Shown here piece by piece: positions 1 through 6,273 of a DNA stretch of 7,125 nucleotides. Origin of the DNA: Thermoplasmata archaeon (lineage in GTDB: Archaea; Thermoplasmatota; Thermoplasmata; Lutacidiplasmatales; UBA184); the NCBI GenBank assembly GCA_013044425.1, contig JABEUK010000023.1, forward strand, positions 1 through 7,125, in the 5' to 3' direction. The notes beneath the pieces were generated by a model. It ran no database searches, had not been told where the DNA came from, and saw only the letters and a program-made list of their open reading frames with translations. Within the stretch, counting starts at the first letter, position 1. Every line of letters begins with the position of its first letter. A program made the translations under genes and the position numbers.

Positions 1-701
1 GCCCCGCGGCGGCCGTCGGCGCCGCCGTCGTGGGGCTCTCGCCGGCCGAGGTACGTCGCGCGCGGGAGGCGCTGCCGCCCCTCGAGCCCCTCGAGGAGCG
101 TCTGTTGGTCCTCGCGCTCGGGCGGGCCGCCCTGGAGGAGGCGATGCGCTCCCCCGAGGAGATGCTGGTGTCGCTGACCCGGGAAGAGGAGCGTCTCGAG
201 CGCGCGCTTCGGAGGGAGGGAAACGCGGCGGAGCAGTTCGTGTCCGTCTCCGACTCGACCCTCGCGGCGTACGCCGAAGAGTGGGCCGTGTTCCGAAGAG
301 CGTTCGCACGTCATCACTCCGAGCTCGAAGGACGGCTCCGATCTCTGGCTCGGGAGATCGCGCCGAACCTGTCGGCGGTGGTCGGCGCCAAGGTCGCCGC
401 TCGGCTCATCGCGCTCGCCGGCGGCCTCGAGCCGCTCGCGCGCGGGGACTCGGCGCGCCTCCAGCTGCTCGGATCGCGCCGGCGGCCCTCCCGCGATCGC
501 GGGCCTCGGTTCGGAGTGATCCGCATCGCCGATCGCATGTCGGACGTCCCGGACGATCGGAGGGGCGCCTATGCGCGCAGCCTGGCGGCCCTCGCCGTGG
601 CCGCCGCGCGCGCGGACGCCTACACGCACGCGGACCTCACCGCGAAGCTCCTCGTGCGGCGGGATCGACGGGTCGAGAGCCTACGTCGGAGGCGTTCGTG
701 A
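1..701 (+). CDS. nop5: Nop5/Nop56-like box C/D RNP scaffold, 3' part (5' end outside window)
   Basis: The frame is open from base 3 to the TGA at 699-701, so about 232 codons of the C-terminal part are visible. A GTG at 30 is the first possible internal start, but a full archaeal Nop5 carries a fibrillarin-binding N-terminal domain that would lie upstream, so I treat the gene as cut by the window edge. The diagnostic piece is the Nop domain. It begins with APNLSAVVG and runs through ARLIALAGGLEPLA to LQLLGS (about bases 360-476), matching the APN...VGxxxGARLIALAGGL...LG signature of the family. A charged helical stretch (bases 180-360) fits the coiled coil before it. In the family, Nop5 bridges L7Ae-bound box C/D guide RNA and fibrillarin. 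The segment after LGS, normally ALFRHLRTGAKPPKHG-like, is short and divergent here (RRRPSRDRGPRFG). The tail is Arg-rich. Fibrillarin follows with a 4-base overlap, which supports the assignment. Confidence 0.86.
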   Translation, partial: PAAAVGAAVVGLSPAEVRRAREALPPLEPLEERLLVLALGRAALEEAMRSPEEMLVSLTREEERLERALRREGNAAEQFVSVSDSTLAAYAEEWAVFRRAFARHHSELEGRLRSLAREIAPNLSAVVGAKVAARLIALAGGLEPLARGDSARLQLLGSRRRPSRDRGPRFGVIRIADRMSDVPDDRRGAYARSLAALAVAAARADAYTHADLTAKLLVRRDRRVESLRRRRS

Positions 702-1447
702 GAGCTCCGAGCTCGCTCCAACCCTCCGAGCGGAACCCCCGGCTCGTGGAGCAGCGCTCCGAGGACCGAACGGTCTGGTTCACCGAGACGGTCGGACACG
801 AACCTCCCGTCGCGCGGGAGCGATGGTTCAACCGAGGCGGCCGGACGTATCGATCGTGGGACCCGAGCCGGAGCAAGCTCGCGGGGGCGCTCGTCCATGA
901 CTGGCGCGGCGACATTCCCGAACCCGGGGAGCGGTGGCTCTACCTCGGCGCCGCCACCGGCACCACCGTCTCCCACGTCGCGGACCTCGTGGGGCCGGAG
1001 GGCCGGGTCTACTCGATCGAGGCCTCCGTGCGACCGTTCGGCCGCCTGCTCGCTTTCGCGGAGCGGTGGCCCAACGTCCTTCCGATCCTCGCGGATGCGA
1101 GGGCGCCCGAGCGCTACTCCGGATTCGTCCCGCTCGTGGACGGGGTCTACACGGATCTAGCGCAGTCCGACCAGATCGAGATCGCCCTCGCCAACGCGCG
1201 TCGACATCTGCGGGGCTCGGGGAAGTTCCTCCTCGCGCTGAAGACGTCCAGCATGGGGCGCGCGTCGAGCGCGATGGAGCACCTGGCCATCGCCACCGAG
1301 ACGCTCGGCCGATCGTTCGATCTCGACCGTTCCGTACACCTGGCGCCGCATCACCGCGCGCACTACTTCCTCGGGGGTCGCCCTCGTCGCAGCCTCTTCG
1401 ACCCGGCGAGCGGCGCTAGGTCGCCACCTGGCTCCCGCGCGCGATGA
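698..1447 (+). CDS. flpA: Fibrillarin-like rRNA/tRNA 2'-O-methyltransferase
   Basis: This is a 249-residue protein, near the usual archaeal length of about 225-230 plus a short tail. It is the SAM-dependent methyltransferase of box C/D RNPs, which methylates ribose 2'-OH at sites chosen by guide RNAs. Family signatures are clear: YRSWDPSRSKLAGAL (residues 51-65, matching YRLWNPxRSKLAAAI), the SAM-binding loop LYLGAATGTTVSHVADLVG (81-99), the acidic YSIEAS (105-110), ILADAR (130-135), YTDLAQSDQ (151-159) and LLALKTSS (178-185). The K-D-K-H catalytic set can be placed at K60, D153, K182 and H222 (HHRAHYFLGGR). The GTG start at 698 overlaps the nop5 TGA (GTGA), the usual coupled arrangement; reading further upstream in this frame only crosses nop5 out of frame. 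The last 15 or so residues (after RRSLFD) are a Ser/Pro/Arg tail encoded largely in the 32 bp shared with the convergent GTPase gene. Confidence 0.93.
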   Translation: MRAPSSLQPSERNPRLVEQRSEDRTVWFTETVGHEPPVARERWFNRGGRTYRSWDPSRSKLAGALVHDWRGDIPEPGERWLYLGAATGTTVSHVADLVGPEGRVYSIEASVRPFGRLLAFAERWPNVLPILADARAPERYSGFVPLVDGVYTDLAQSDQIEIALANARRHLRGSGKFLLALKTSSMGRASSAMEHLAIATETLGRSFDLDRSVHLAPHHRAHYFLGGRPRRSLFDPASGARSPPGSRAR

Positions 1448-2534
1448 CCACCGTGACGACATCCTCGTCTCGAAGGACGTGGGCGCGGCCGACGGTCTGA
1501 CCCGGGAATCGGGCGCTCGGGCCCCAGATCTGGGCCGCCCGGAACGTGCGCTGAAGATCGCCGGGGAGCCGTCGCAACAGATCGCTGATCGTACTGCCGG
1601 TGCGCAGGATCACGGGATCCTCCCGGTCGGGGGGCCGGCCGGGGGGCTTGACGTAGATCCGGACGAACCGCAGGGCCCGGCCCATCTTCTCGACCAAGGT
1701 GTCCAGTCCGACCCGGTTCCTCGCCGAGATGAAGATCGGGTCGAACGGGGCGAGATCCGCCCGCAGCCGCTTGCGCTCCTCCTCGCTGAGCGTCTCGGAC
1801 TTGTTCACGCCCAGGATCGCGTCGATGTACACCCGGTTCCCCGCGAGCACGTCGATCAGCTGGTCGGCGGTCGCGTCCTCTCGGAACACGATGTGGCCGT
1901 TGTGCAGCCCGAACTCTCGCGCGATCTCGGCCGCGAGGCCCCCCGCGAGGTGCGTCAGTTTCACGGTGCTGGCGATCGTGAGCCCGCCCCGGTCGTGGGT
2001 GGTGACCACGATCTTCGGCGGGCGGGTGTTGAGCCGCACGCCGCTCGACTCGAGCTCCGCGATCAACGCGCGCAGGTTGGTGTGCTCCGGGTCGACGAGA
2101 AACAGAACGAGGTCCGTAGAGCGAACCACCGACAAGACCTCGCGGCCGCGCCCGCGTCCCGTGGAAGCCCCGGGGACGAGACCGGGCATATCGAGGATCT
2201 GGATCGAGGCGCCGGACCAGCGCAGCATGCCGGGGATGATCGACACCGTGGTGAAATCGTAGGCGGCGGCGACACTCTCCGCCGAAGTGAGGGAGGTGAG
2301 CAGGGTGGACTTACCGACCGACGGATAGCCGACCAGGCCCACCGTGGCATGTCCGCTCTTGCGGACGGAGTAGCCGGGCCCGGCACCCTTGCCCTTCGCA
2401 CGGGTCTCCCGTTCGAGGCGCAAGACGGCGATCTTCGCCCGCAGCCGCCCGATGTGGCGCTGGGTCGCCTTGTTGTACTGGGTCTTGCGGATCTCGTCCT
2501 CGACCTCGGTGATCTGCTCCTCGATCGATGACAT
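1416..2534 (-). CDS. drg: DRG/Rbg-family OBG-type GTPase with TGS domain
   Basis: This is a 372-residue protein, the normal size for archaeal DRG (developmentally regulated GTP-binding) proteins, which bind ribosomes or RNA and are thought to act in translation. In order: an N-terminal charged helical region (MSSIEEQITEVEDEI, residues 1-50, where the family has similar helices), G1 GYPSVGKST (69-77), G2 YDFTT (92-96), G3 DMPGL (115-119) followed by the family loop GASTGRGRGREV (122-133), the KIVVTTHDRGGLTI insertion (174-187) typical of DRG, G4 NKSE (244-247), G5 SAR (270-272), and a C-terminal TGS domain (about 293-369, with VKPPGRPPD, GSTISDLL, FPGQTVGRAHVLRDEDVV). G4 is NKSE where NKxD is expected. 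The ATG at 2534 is chosen over one 24 codons upstream because MSSIEEQ starts the conserved N-terminus. No clear TATA box or ribosome-binding site precedes it. It follows the nucleotidyltransferase on the same strand after 129 bp, so co-transcription is possible but not shown. Confidence 0.93.
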   Translation of the reverse strand: MSSIEEQITEVEDEIRKTQYNKATQRHIGRLRAKIAVLRLERETRAKGKGAGPGYSVRKSGHATVGLVGYPSVGKSTLLTSLTSAESVAAAYDFTTVSIIPGMLRWSGASIQILDMPGLVPGASTGRGRGREVLSVVRSTDLVLFLVDPEHTNLRALIAELESSGVRLNTRPPKIVVTTHDRGGLTIASTVKLTHLAGGLAAEIAREFGLHNGHIVFREDATADQLIDVLAGNRVYIDAILGVNKSETLSEEERKRLRADLAPFDPIFISARNRVGLDTLVEKMGRALRFVRIYVKPPGRPPDREDPVILRTGSTISDLLRRLPGDLQRTFRAAQIWGPSARFPGQTVGRAHVLRDEDVVTVVIARGSQVAT

Positions 2535-2663
2535 CGCCCCGGGCCCGTTCCCTTCGACCGGTGGGACTCGACACCGTACTTGAGTCCTCCGAGGCAGGGC
2601 CTCCATGGGGAATCTCGGCTGTAGGAGAATCGGGCGAGCTCATGGGCTACCGAGGAGGGCGAC

Positions 2664-3218
2664 TCACTTTCGGCCGGCCCGTCGCTCTGCCTCCCGATAC
2701 TCGCGTTCCACACCCTCGTACCGGACCTCGTGCACTAGATACGCTTGGTCGAGGTCCGTGCCGTTGTCTCGAAGCAGCAGTGCCGCCTCGTCCATGAACC
2801 TCGGGTCTCGCTGGCTCTTGGCATAGACCAGCCGCCGGATGACCAAATCTTCAACCGCCGCTAGCATGACCGGGCCGTACGGGGTCTCGATAGTGGTCAA
2901 ACGGTCGGAGTTGCCGAAGTACCGGTCCCTTCCGGGTTGGACCAACAGCCCGAGATCGTCCCGCCGCCAGTAGGGAGCCTCCCGCCGGAATCCCCACCTC
3001 TCCAATACCGCGCCGATCGCAGCCTTCCCTCCGACGATATCTACGTCCTCGGAAACGTAGGTTCCCTTCGTATAGACCGAGATAGCGGACCCGCCTACGA
3101 TCACGAGTCGATCTCTAAGGCCCGTCTCATGAGCCAGCAGAGCGCCGAGGAAGGCTACGCGTTGCCCGGTACTTCCGGCCCGTTGAATGGCCTTCTCGAA
3201 CTCGCGTCGGCTAGGCAT
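2664..3218 (-). CDS. Small GGSA/DxD nucleotidyltransferase, AbiEii-like toxin candidate
   Basis: This is a 184-residue protein of the polymerase-beta-like nucleotidyltransferase fold. The hallmark is LVIVGGSAISVYTKG (38-52) followed by SEDVDIV (56-62): the GGSA nucleotide-binding turn and then the DxD metal-binding pair D58/D60. A later EDLVIRRLVYAKSQRDPRF (123-141) resembles the helical segment with a Lys and an acidic/Arg cluster seen in AbiEii/DUF6036-type proteins. Family members with proven activity are toxins that transfer nucleotides, in some cases to tRNA acceptor ends; the substrate here is unknown. The ATG at 3216-3218 lies inside the last codons of the upstream regulator (8-base overlap), so translation is probably coupled. 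A longer in-frame reading upstream only crosses that regulator. The C-terminus is short and strongly charged (EREYREAERRAGRK). GC content in sampled lines is about 62%, below the roughly 70% of a sampled ATPase line. It could instead be a stand-alone minimal nucleotidyltransferase without toxicity. Confidence 0.75.
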   Translation of the reverse strand: MPSRREFEKAIQRAGSTGQRVAFLGALLAHETGLRDRLVIVGGSAISVYTKGTYVSEDVDIVGGKAAIGAVLERWGFRREAPYWRRDDLGLLVQPGRDRYFGNSDRLTTIETPYGPVMLAAVEDLVIRRLVYAKSQRDPRFMDEAALLLRDNGTDLDQAYLVHEVRYEGVEREYREAERRAGRK

Positions 3219-3666
3219 GGTTCGATGGTCGAAGGCCCATTTCGGTGAGTGCTTCGTCCTTGCGTGGGTCTCGCTTGTAGAGGGACGGGTTGCGGGGGGT
3301 CCAGCCTCGGTCCTTCGAAAATCGGGGTCGAGGAGCGGCTCGGAGTCGATCCATGAACATCCGGTCGGCTCGCTCGCGCCGGTCCTGTCGGTCGAACCAA
3401 TCCTTCCACCACACGATCCGAATCCTCTTCCGCAGCAAGGAACCGAGGTCCGGGTCGAGTAGGACCCATCCGGATGATCCACGACGTCCGATCAGGCCCC
3501 CCTTCTCCAACTTCCGAAGTTCGTCGTACACCTTCGACACCGGCACACCGCCGATCAAGGAGACGCGGTACCCGGTCAGGGGACGAGACGCGTTCGCGAG
3601 CACGGCCAGAACGCGAAGTCTTCGCTCGCTGCCGCAGAGCGCGACGAGACCGGGATCGACCTTCAT
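3211..3666 (-). CDS. Winged-helix transcriptional regulator HTH-1 (antitoxin/autorepressor candidate)
   Basis: This is a 151-residue protein. The N-terminal winged helix spans about residues 5-75: PGLVALCGSERRLRVLAVLA, then SRPLTGYRVSLIGGVP (turn and recognition helix region) and VSKVYDELRKLEKGGLIGRR, then a short wing SSGWVLLDPDL. This is the pattern of MarR/ArsR-like archaeal regulators. The rest is basic and helical, ending in a box also present in HTH-2 (KRD...KDExLxxMGLRPSN). The start is taken at 3666 because the protein then begins MKVDPG like HTH-2 (MKIEPDPG), and a TATA-like box sits at the same distance in both genes. The neighbouring ATG at 3669 is equally readable, whereas the ATG at 3684 would lie upstream of the expected transcription start. 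It is the first gene of a unit with the nucleotidyltransferase, in the AbiEi-AbiEii order, so an antitoxin/autorepressor role is plausible but inferred. Confidence 0.8.
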   Translation of the reverse strand: MKVDPGLVALCGSERRLRVLAVLANASRPLTGYRVSLIGGVPVSKVYDELRKLEKGGLIGRRGSSGWVLLDPDLGSLLRKRIRIVWWKDWFDRQDRRERADRMFMDRLRAAPRPRFSKDRGWTPRNPSLYKRDPRKDEALTEMGLRPSNHA

Positions 3667-3690
3667 CATACGACGAAGGGACATCGATTG

Positions 3691-3698
3691 TATTAATG
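3691..3698 (-). promoter_or_regulatory. TATA-like box of HTH-1, possibly bidirectional
   Basis: On the minus strand this reads CATTAATA, centred about 28 bp upstream of the ATG at 3666 in one of the most AT-rich stretches of the window. That spacing fits a leaderless archaeal transcript. The ATTAAT core is self-complementary, so it could also direct transcription of the ATPase rightward, with initiation near 3720 and a leader of about 50 bases. The ATPase has no other TATA-like box at the expected distance. Confidence 0.55.
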
Positions 3699-3716
3699 CT
3701 TCCCCAATGGGGAGGC
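3698..3716. promoter_or_regulatory. Inverted repeat next to the HTH-1 TATA box, operator candidate
   Basis: The left arm is GCTTCCCC (3698-3705) and the right arm is GGGGAGGC (3709-3716), with a 3-base AAT spacer and one mismatch in 8 pairs. Read from the regulator strand, the core is CCCATTGGG. It abuts the TATA-like box on its upstream side, where TFB would bind, and sits between that box and the ATPase start. A dimeric winged-helix protein bound here could block transcription of HTH-1, and perhaps also of the ATPase. HTH-1 itself is the natural candidate. Confidence 0.45.
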
Positions 3717-3773
3717 ATTTCCATCGCTCGTTGCCAGAGGTAGGAGAGGATCCCCCGAAACAGACCCGGCAGC

Positions 3774-6251
3774 ATGCCCGAAGCCGAGCAGGTTCCATCG
3801 TTCGCGAGCCCCGTAACGGACACCGAGCGTCCCGGTGTGGGTGCGAGGGTGCAGCAGGCGACGGGCGGACCTCGTTGGCGATATCGACCGCGAAACGTTC
3901 TCGGACGCCCGGAGGAACTCGACCGGTTCCGCTCTCGCCTCTCCGAGGGATTGCGGATAGGGCATGGGCTGGGCGCGTCCTTTCGCATCGAGTTCGACTC
4001 GGGGATCGGAGGAGGCATCGCAGTCACCTCGGAGGGACCCGTCGCGGGCCGGTGGTTCGGGCGCGTCTTGGTCGGAGCGTACGACCACCAGCGATGGGCT
4101 CTGTCGGAGTCGGGGGCGCGGCCCCACCCGGTGTTGCTCCGGATTGGCGCCCCGATCCTCTCCTGGCCTCACCCGCTCCGGTCCGGATTCGAACCTTCGA
4201 GCTGGGGAGACTCGATCGCTCTCGGAATGGGAGCGCTACCGCCAGGACTGAGGCTGGTATGGTCTCTGGCAGCCGCCGCCTCTCCACGGGCCCCCATCCC
4301 ACTCGCGGCCGGAAGGCCGATGGCGGTAGCTCCCGCGGGGGGCGTTCTCGTGCGGGCTCCCGGGCCGATCACCGAGACCGAACGGCGATGGCGAGATCGT
4401 TGGGAGGAGCAGCAGCAGGCGTTGCGCTGGGTGGCCACCGTATCCATCCGGAGTGGACCGGTCGTGCCCGCGCGGGGGGCCATCGATCGCGTCACCGAGG
4501 TCATCCAGTCGGTGACTCGCTCCTCGGGGGGCAACGGGATCCGCTTTCGTCCGCCGTCCCGGTGGTGGGCCGCTCGACCTCGGCCCTTCGTCTTGACCGA
4601 GCCGGAACTCCTCGGGCTGCTCCCATCTCCGGAGTGCGTGGTAGGGGAGGTTCCCCGAACACCGGCTCGCTTCCGACGAGAGTTGGTGGTGGGCCGAGCG
4701 GAGGTCGGGACCCTGCTGGAGCTTCGCCTCGATCCGCAGGAGGGTCGCCACCTCGCGGTGCTCGGCGAGACCGGGATGGGAAAGAGCACGCTCTTGACGG
4801 CCCTGGCCCGACAGGTCGGGGCGAGGCATGGGGTCGTCCTCCTCGACCCGGTCGGCGATACCGGCCGGGCCCTGTTGAGCTCGCTCGATCCCGAGGCGCG
4901 AAAGCGGACGGTCTGGGTCTCACCGGCGGAGTCACCGATCGGGCTCAACGCGCTCGCCGGGGGAGAGAACGGCAACGACGCCCCCGGTCCGCGGCACGTG
5001 GCGGACCTGGTCCAGGCACTACGACGCGTGCGATCCGGCCGGTACGCAGAGAGCACCTACTGGGGACCCCGGATCGAGGACGTGCTCACGCGCGCTCTCC
5101 TCGCGGCGGTCACGATCCCCGGAGGAACGCTCGCGGATGCGCTCCAGCTCCTGGAAGCTCCCGAGCGGCATCCGTCCCCCGTCGCGGGCGAGGCGGGAGC
5201 GGCGTGGCGCGATCTCCGTCTGCGAACGCGAGAGCGGCCGGAGGAGACGGACGGGGCTCGGCGCCTTCTGTACGAGGTCGTCGGGAACTCGGTGCTGACC
5301 CGGCTCCTGTGCGAGCGGCGGCCGCGATGGTCCTCCGCGGAACTCCTGACCGAGGGGCGGATCACCGTCGTCACGGGGGACGCCGCGACGATCGGGGAGG
5401 GGGCAGCGCGCCAGCTCCTGTCCATGTACCTCGCGCTGTTGTGGTCGGGGATCCTCGCTCGTTCCCGCCCGACGAAGACGTTCGTGATCCTCGATGAGGC
5501 TCAATGGTTCGGTAACGAAGCCCTCTCCGAGATGCTCGACATCGGGCGACGGTTCAACATCCATCTCGTCCTGGCCACTCAGGCTCTGGGGTCGCTCAAC
5601 GAGAGCGTGCGCCAAGCGATCGCGACGAACGTCGCCGACTTCATCCTGTTCCGAGGGTCGCCGGACGATGCCCGAGAGTTCGGGAGGATCGCGCGCAGCG
5701 TTTCCCCCGAGGAGTTGATGTCGCTCGGTCGCGGGGAAGCGATCCTCCTTCGAGGAAAGGCCGGCCGCTTCGATCGACTTCGCACGCCGATCGGCTCCCC
5801 CGCGAGAGTCGACCCGGAGGTCCTGGGGGAGATCGCACGATCGTCGATGGTGCGCTTCGCCCCACGCAGCGAGAGGCGGACCGAAGCGACTCTTCAGAAG
5901 CCCTCGCGAACCGCGCCCCCGCGTGCGCCGGAACCGCACTCTACCGATGCCGCGGTGAAGGCGCTCTTGGAGCAGATCGCCGGAAAACCCGACGGAGAGC
6001 TCGTGCGCGTGCACCTGGGCACGTTGCGGGAGGGAAACGACGATGACGCGCTACGCGCCCTCGGCGCGACCTTGGGCCGCGACGGGATCCTTCACCGTCA
6101 TGGCCGGGACGAGGCAGGGGGATTCTGGGAACTACGCCCCGGAGAGGTTCGCGCCACGCTCCTTCCTGTCGTAGGCGCGGACGCGTTCGTCAGGTGCCGT
6201 GAGTCCCGTTTGCAGGCGAACAGAGTATCCCTTAAGGATACTATTAAGTAA
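3774..6251 (+). CDS. VirD4/TraG-like HerA/FtsK-superfamily DNA-pumping ATPase
   Basis: This is an 825-residue protein. The ATP-binding core is clear: Walker A GETGMGKSTLL (331-341), LLDPVGDTGRALL (356-368) where coupling proteins have DPKGD, SPIGLNALAG (387-396), YWGPRIEDVLTRALL (429-443, the WGPR...D motif of TraG/VirD4-type proteins), Walker B FVILDEAQWF (570-579) and HLVLATQALGSLNESVRQAI (597-616), the sensor-Q and arginine-finger region, then FRGSPDDAREF. Proteins of this kind form hexamers that thread DNA during conjugation, secretion or chromosome handling. The first 310 residues are unassigned and Arg/Trp-rich with no strong membrane helix, unlike classical VirD4. After about residue 725 there is a separate small domain (DAAVKALLEQIAG...FWELRPGEV) that looks like a winged helix. 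The ATG at 3774 is the first start after an in-frame TAG at 3741. It is divergent from HTH-1 and followed by HTH-2 after 22 bp. No relaxase or other transfer gene is nearby, so a partner and substrate cannot be named. Confidence 0.85.
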   Translation: MPEAEQVPSFASPVTDTERPGVGARVQQATGGPRWRYRPRNVLGRPEELDRFRSRLSEGLRIGHGLGASFRIEFDSGIGGGIAVTSEGPVAGRWFGRVLVGAYDHQRWALSESGARPHPVLLRIGAPILSWPHPLRSGFEPSSWGDSIALGMGALPPGLRLVWSLAAAASPRAPIPLAAGRPMAVAPAGGVLVRAPGPITETERRWRDRWEEQQQALRWVATVSIRSGPVVPARGAIDRVTEVIQSVTRSSGGNGIRFRPPSRWWAARPRPFVLTEPELLGLLPSPECVVGEVPRTPARFRRELVVGRAEVGTLLELRLDPQEGRHLAVLGETGMGKSTLLTALARQVGARHGVVLLDPVGDTGRALLSSLDPEARKRTVWVSPAESPIGLNALAGGENGNDAPGPRHVADLVQALRRVRSGRYAESTYWGPRIEDVLTRALLAAVTIPGGTLADALQLLEAPERHPSPVAGEAGAAWRDLRLRTRERPEETDGARRLLYEVVGNSVLTRLLCERRPRWSSAELLTEGRITVVTGDAATIGEGAARQLLSMYLALLWSGILARSRPTKTFVILDEAQWFGNEALSEMLDIGRRFNIHLVLATQALGSLNESVRQAIATNVADFILFRGSPDDAREFGRIARSVSPEELMSLGRGEAILLRGKAGRFDRLRTPIGSPARVDPEVLGEIARSSMVRFAPRSERRTEATLQKPSRTAPPRAPEPHSTDAAVKALLEQIAGKPDGELVRVHLGTLREGNDDDALRALGATLGRDGILHRHGRDEAGGFWELRPGEVRATLLPVVGADAFVRCRESRLQANRVSLKDTIK
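6224..6242. promoter_or_regulatory. Perfect inverted repeat upstream of HTH-2, operator candidate
   Basis: AGTATCC (6224-6230) and its exact complement GGATACT (6236-6242) flank a CTTAA spacer. The central CCTTAAGG (6230-6237) is itself a perfect palindrome. It lies inside the last codons of the ATPase gene and abuts the TATA-like box of HTH-2 on the upstream side. Its core CCCTTAAGG matches the CCCATTGGG of the HTH-1 site as CCCWTWRGG, at the same distance from the start codon (centre 41 bp upstream). Confidence 0.5.
6242..6250 (+). promoter_or_regulatory. TATA-like box of HTH-2
   Basis: TATTAAGTA is centred about 28 bp upstream of the ATG at 6274, the spacing expected for a leaderless archaeal mRNA. 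It covers the last codons and the stop of the ATPase, so HTH-2 can be transcribed on its own although it lies only 22 bp behind the ATPase. No Shine-Dalgarno-like sequence is seen between box and ATG. Confidence 0.55.
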
Positions 6252-6273
6252 CCATCCCCCCTCACATCTCCGT

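Noticed and set aside
1479..2531. 350-codon open frame opposite the DRG GTPase
   Set aside because: It is a mirror of a well-conserved GTPase gene, and the product resembles no family.
2535..2606. Upstream start adding 24 residues to the GTPase
   Set aside because: The extra residues (MEALPRRTQVRC...) are unlike the family N-terminus, which begins at MSSIEEQ.
3667..3798. Longer HTH-1 starting at 3684 or 3798
   Set aside because: Those starts lie before the expected transcription start of the TATA-like box or beyond the operator, and they break the alignment with HTH-2.
3290..5497. 735-codon open frame on the + strand
   Set aside because: It runs antisense to HTH-1 and the start of the nucleotidyltransferase unit and then out of frame through the ATPase; its product is low-complexity Arg/Gly/Pro, typical of GC-rich shadow frames.
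5019..6014. 331-codon open frame opposite the ATPase
   Set aside because: It is antisense to the conserved Walker B region, with a compositionally biased product and no motifs.
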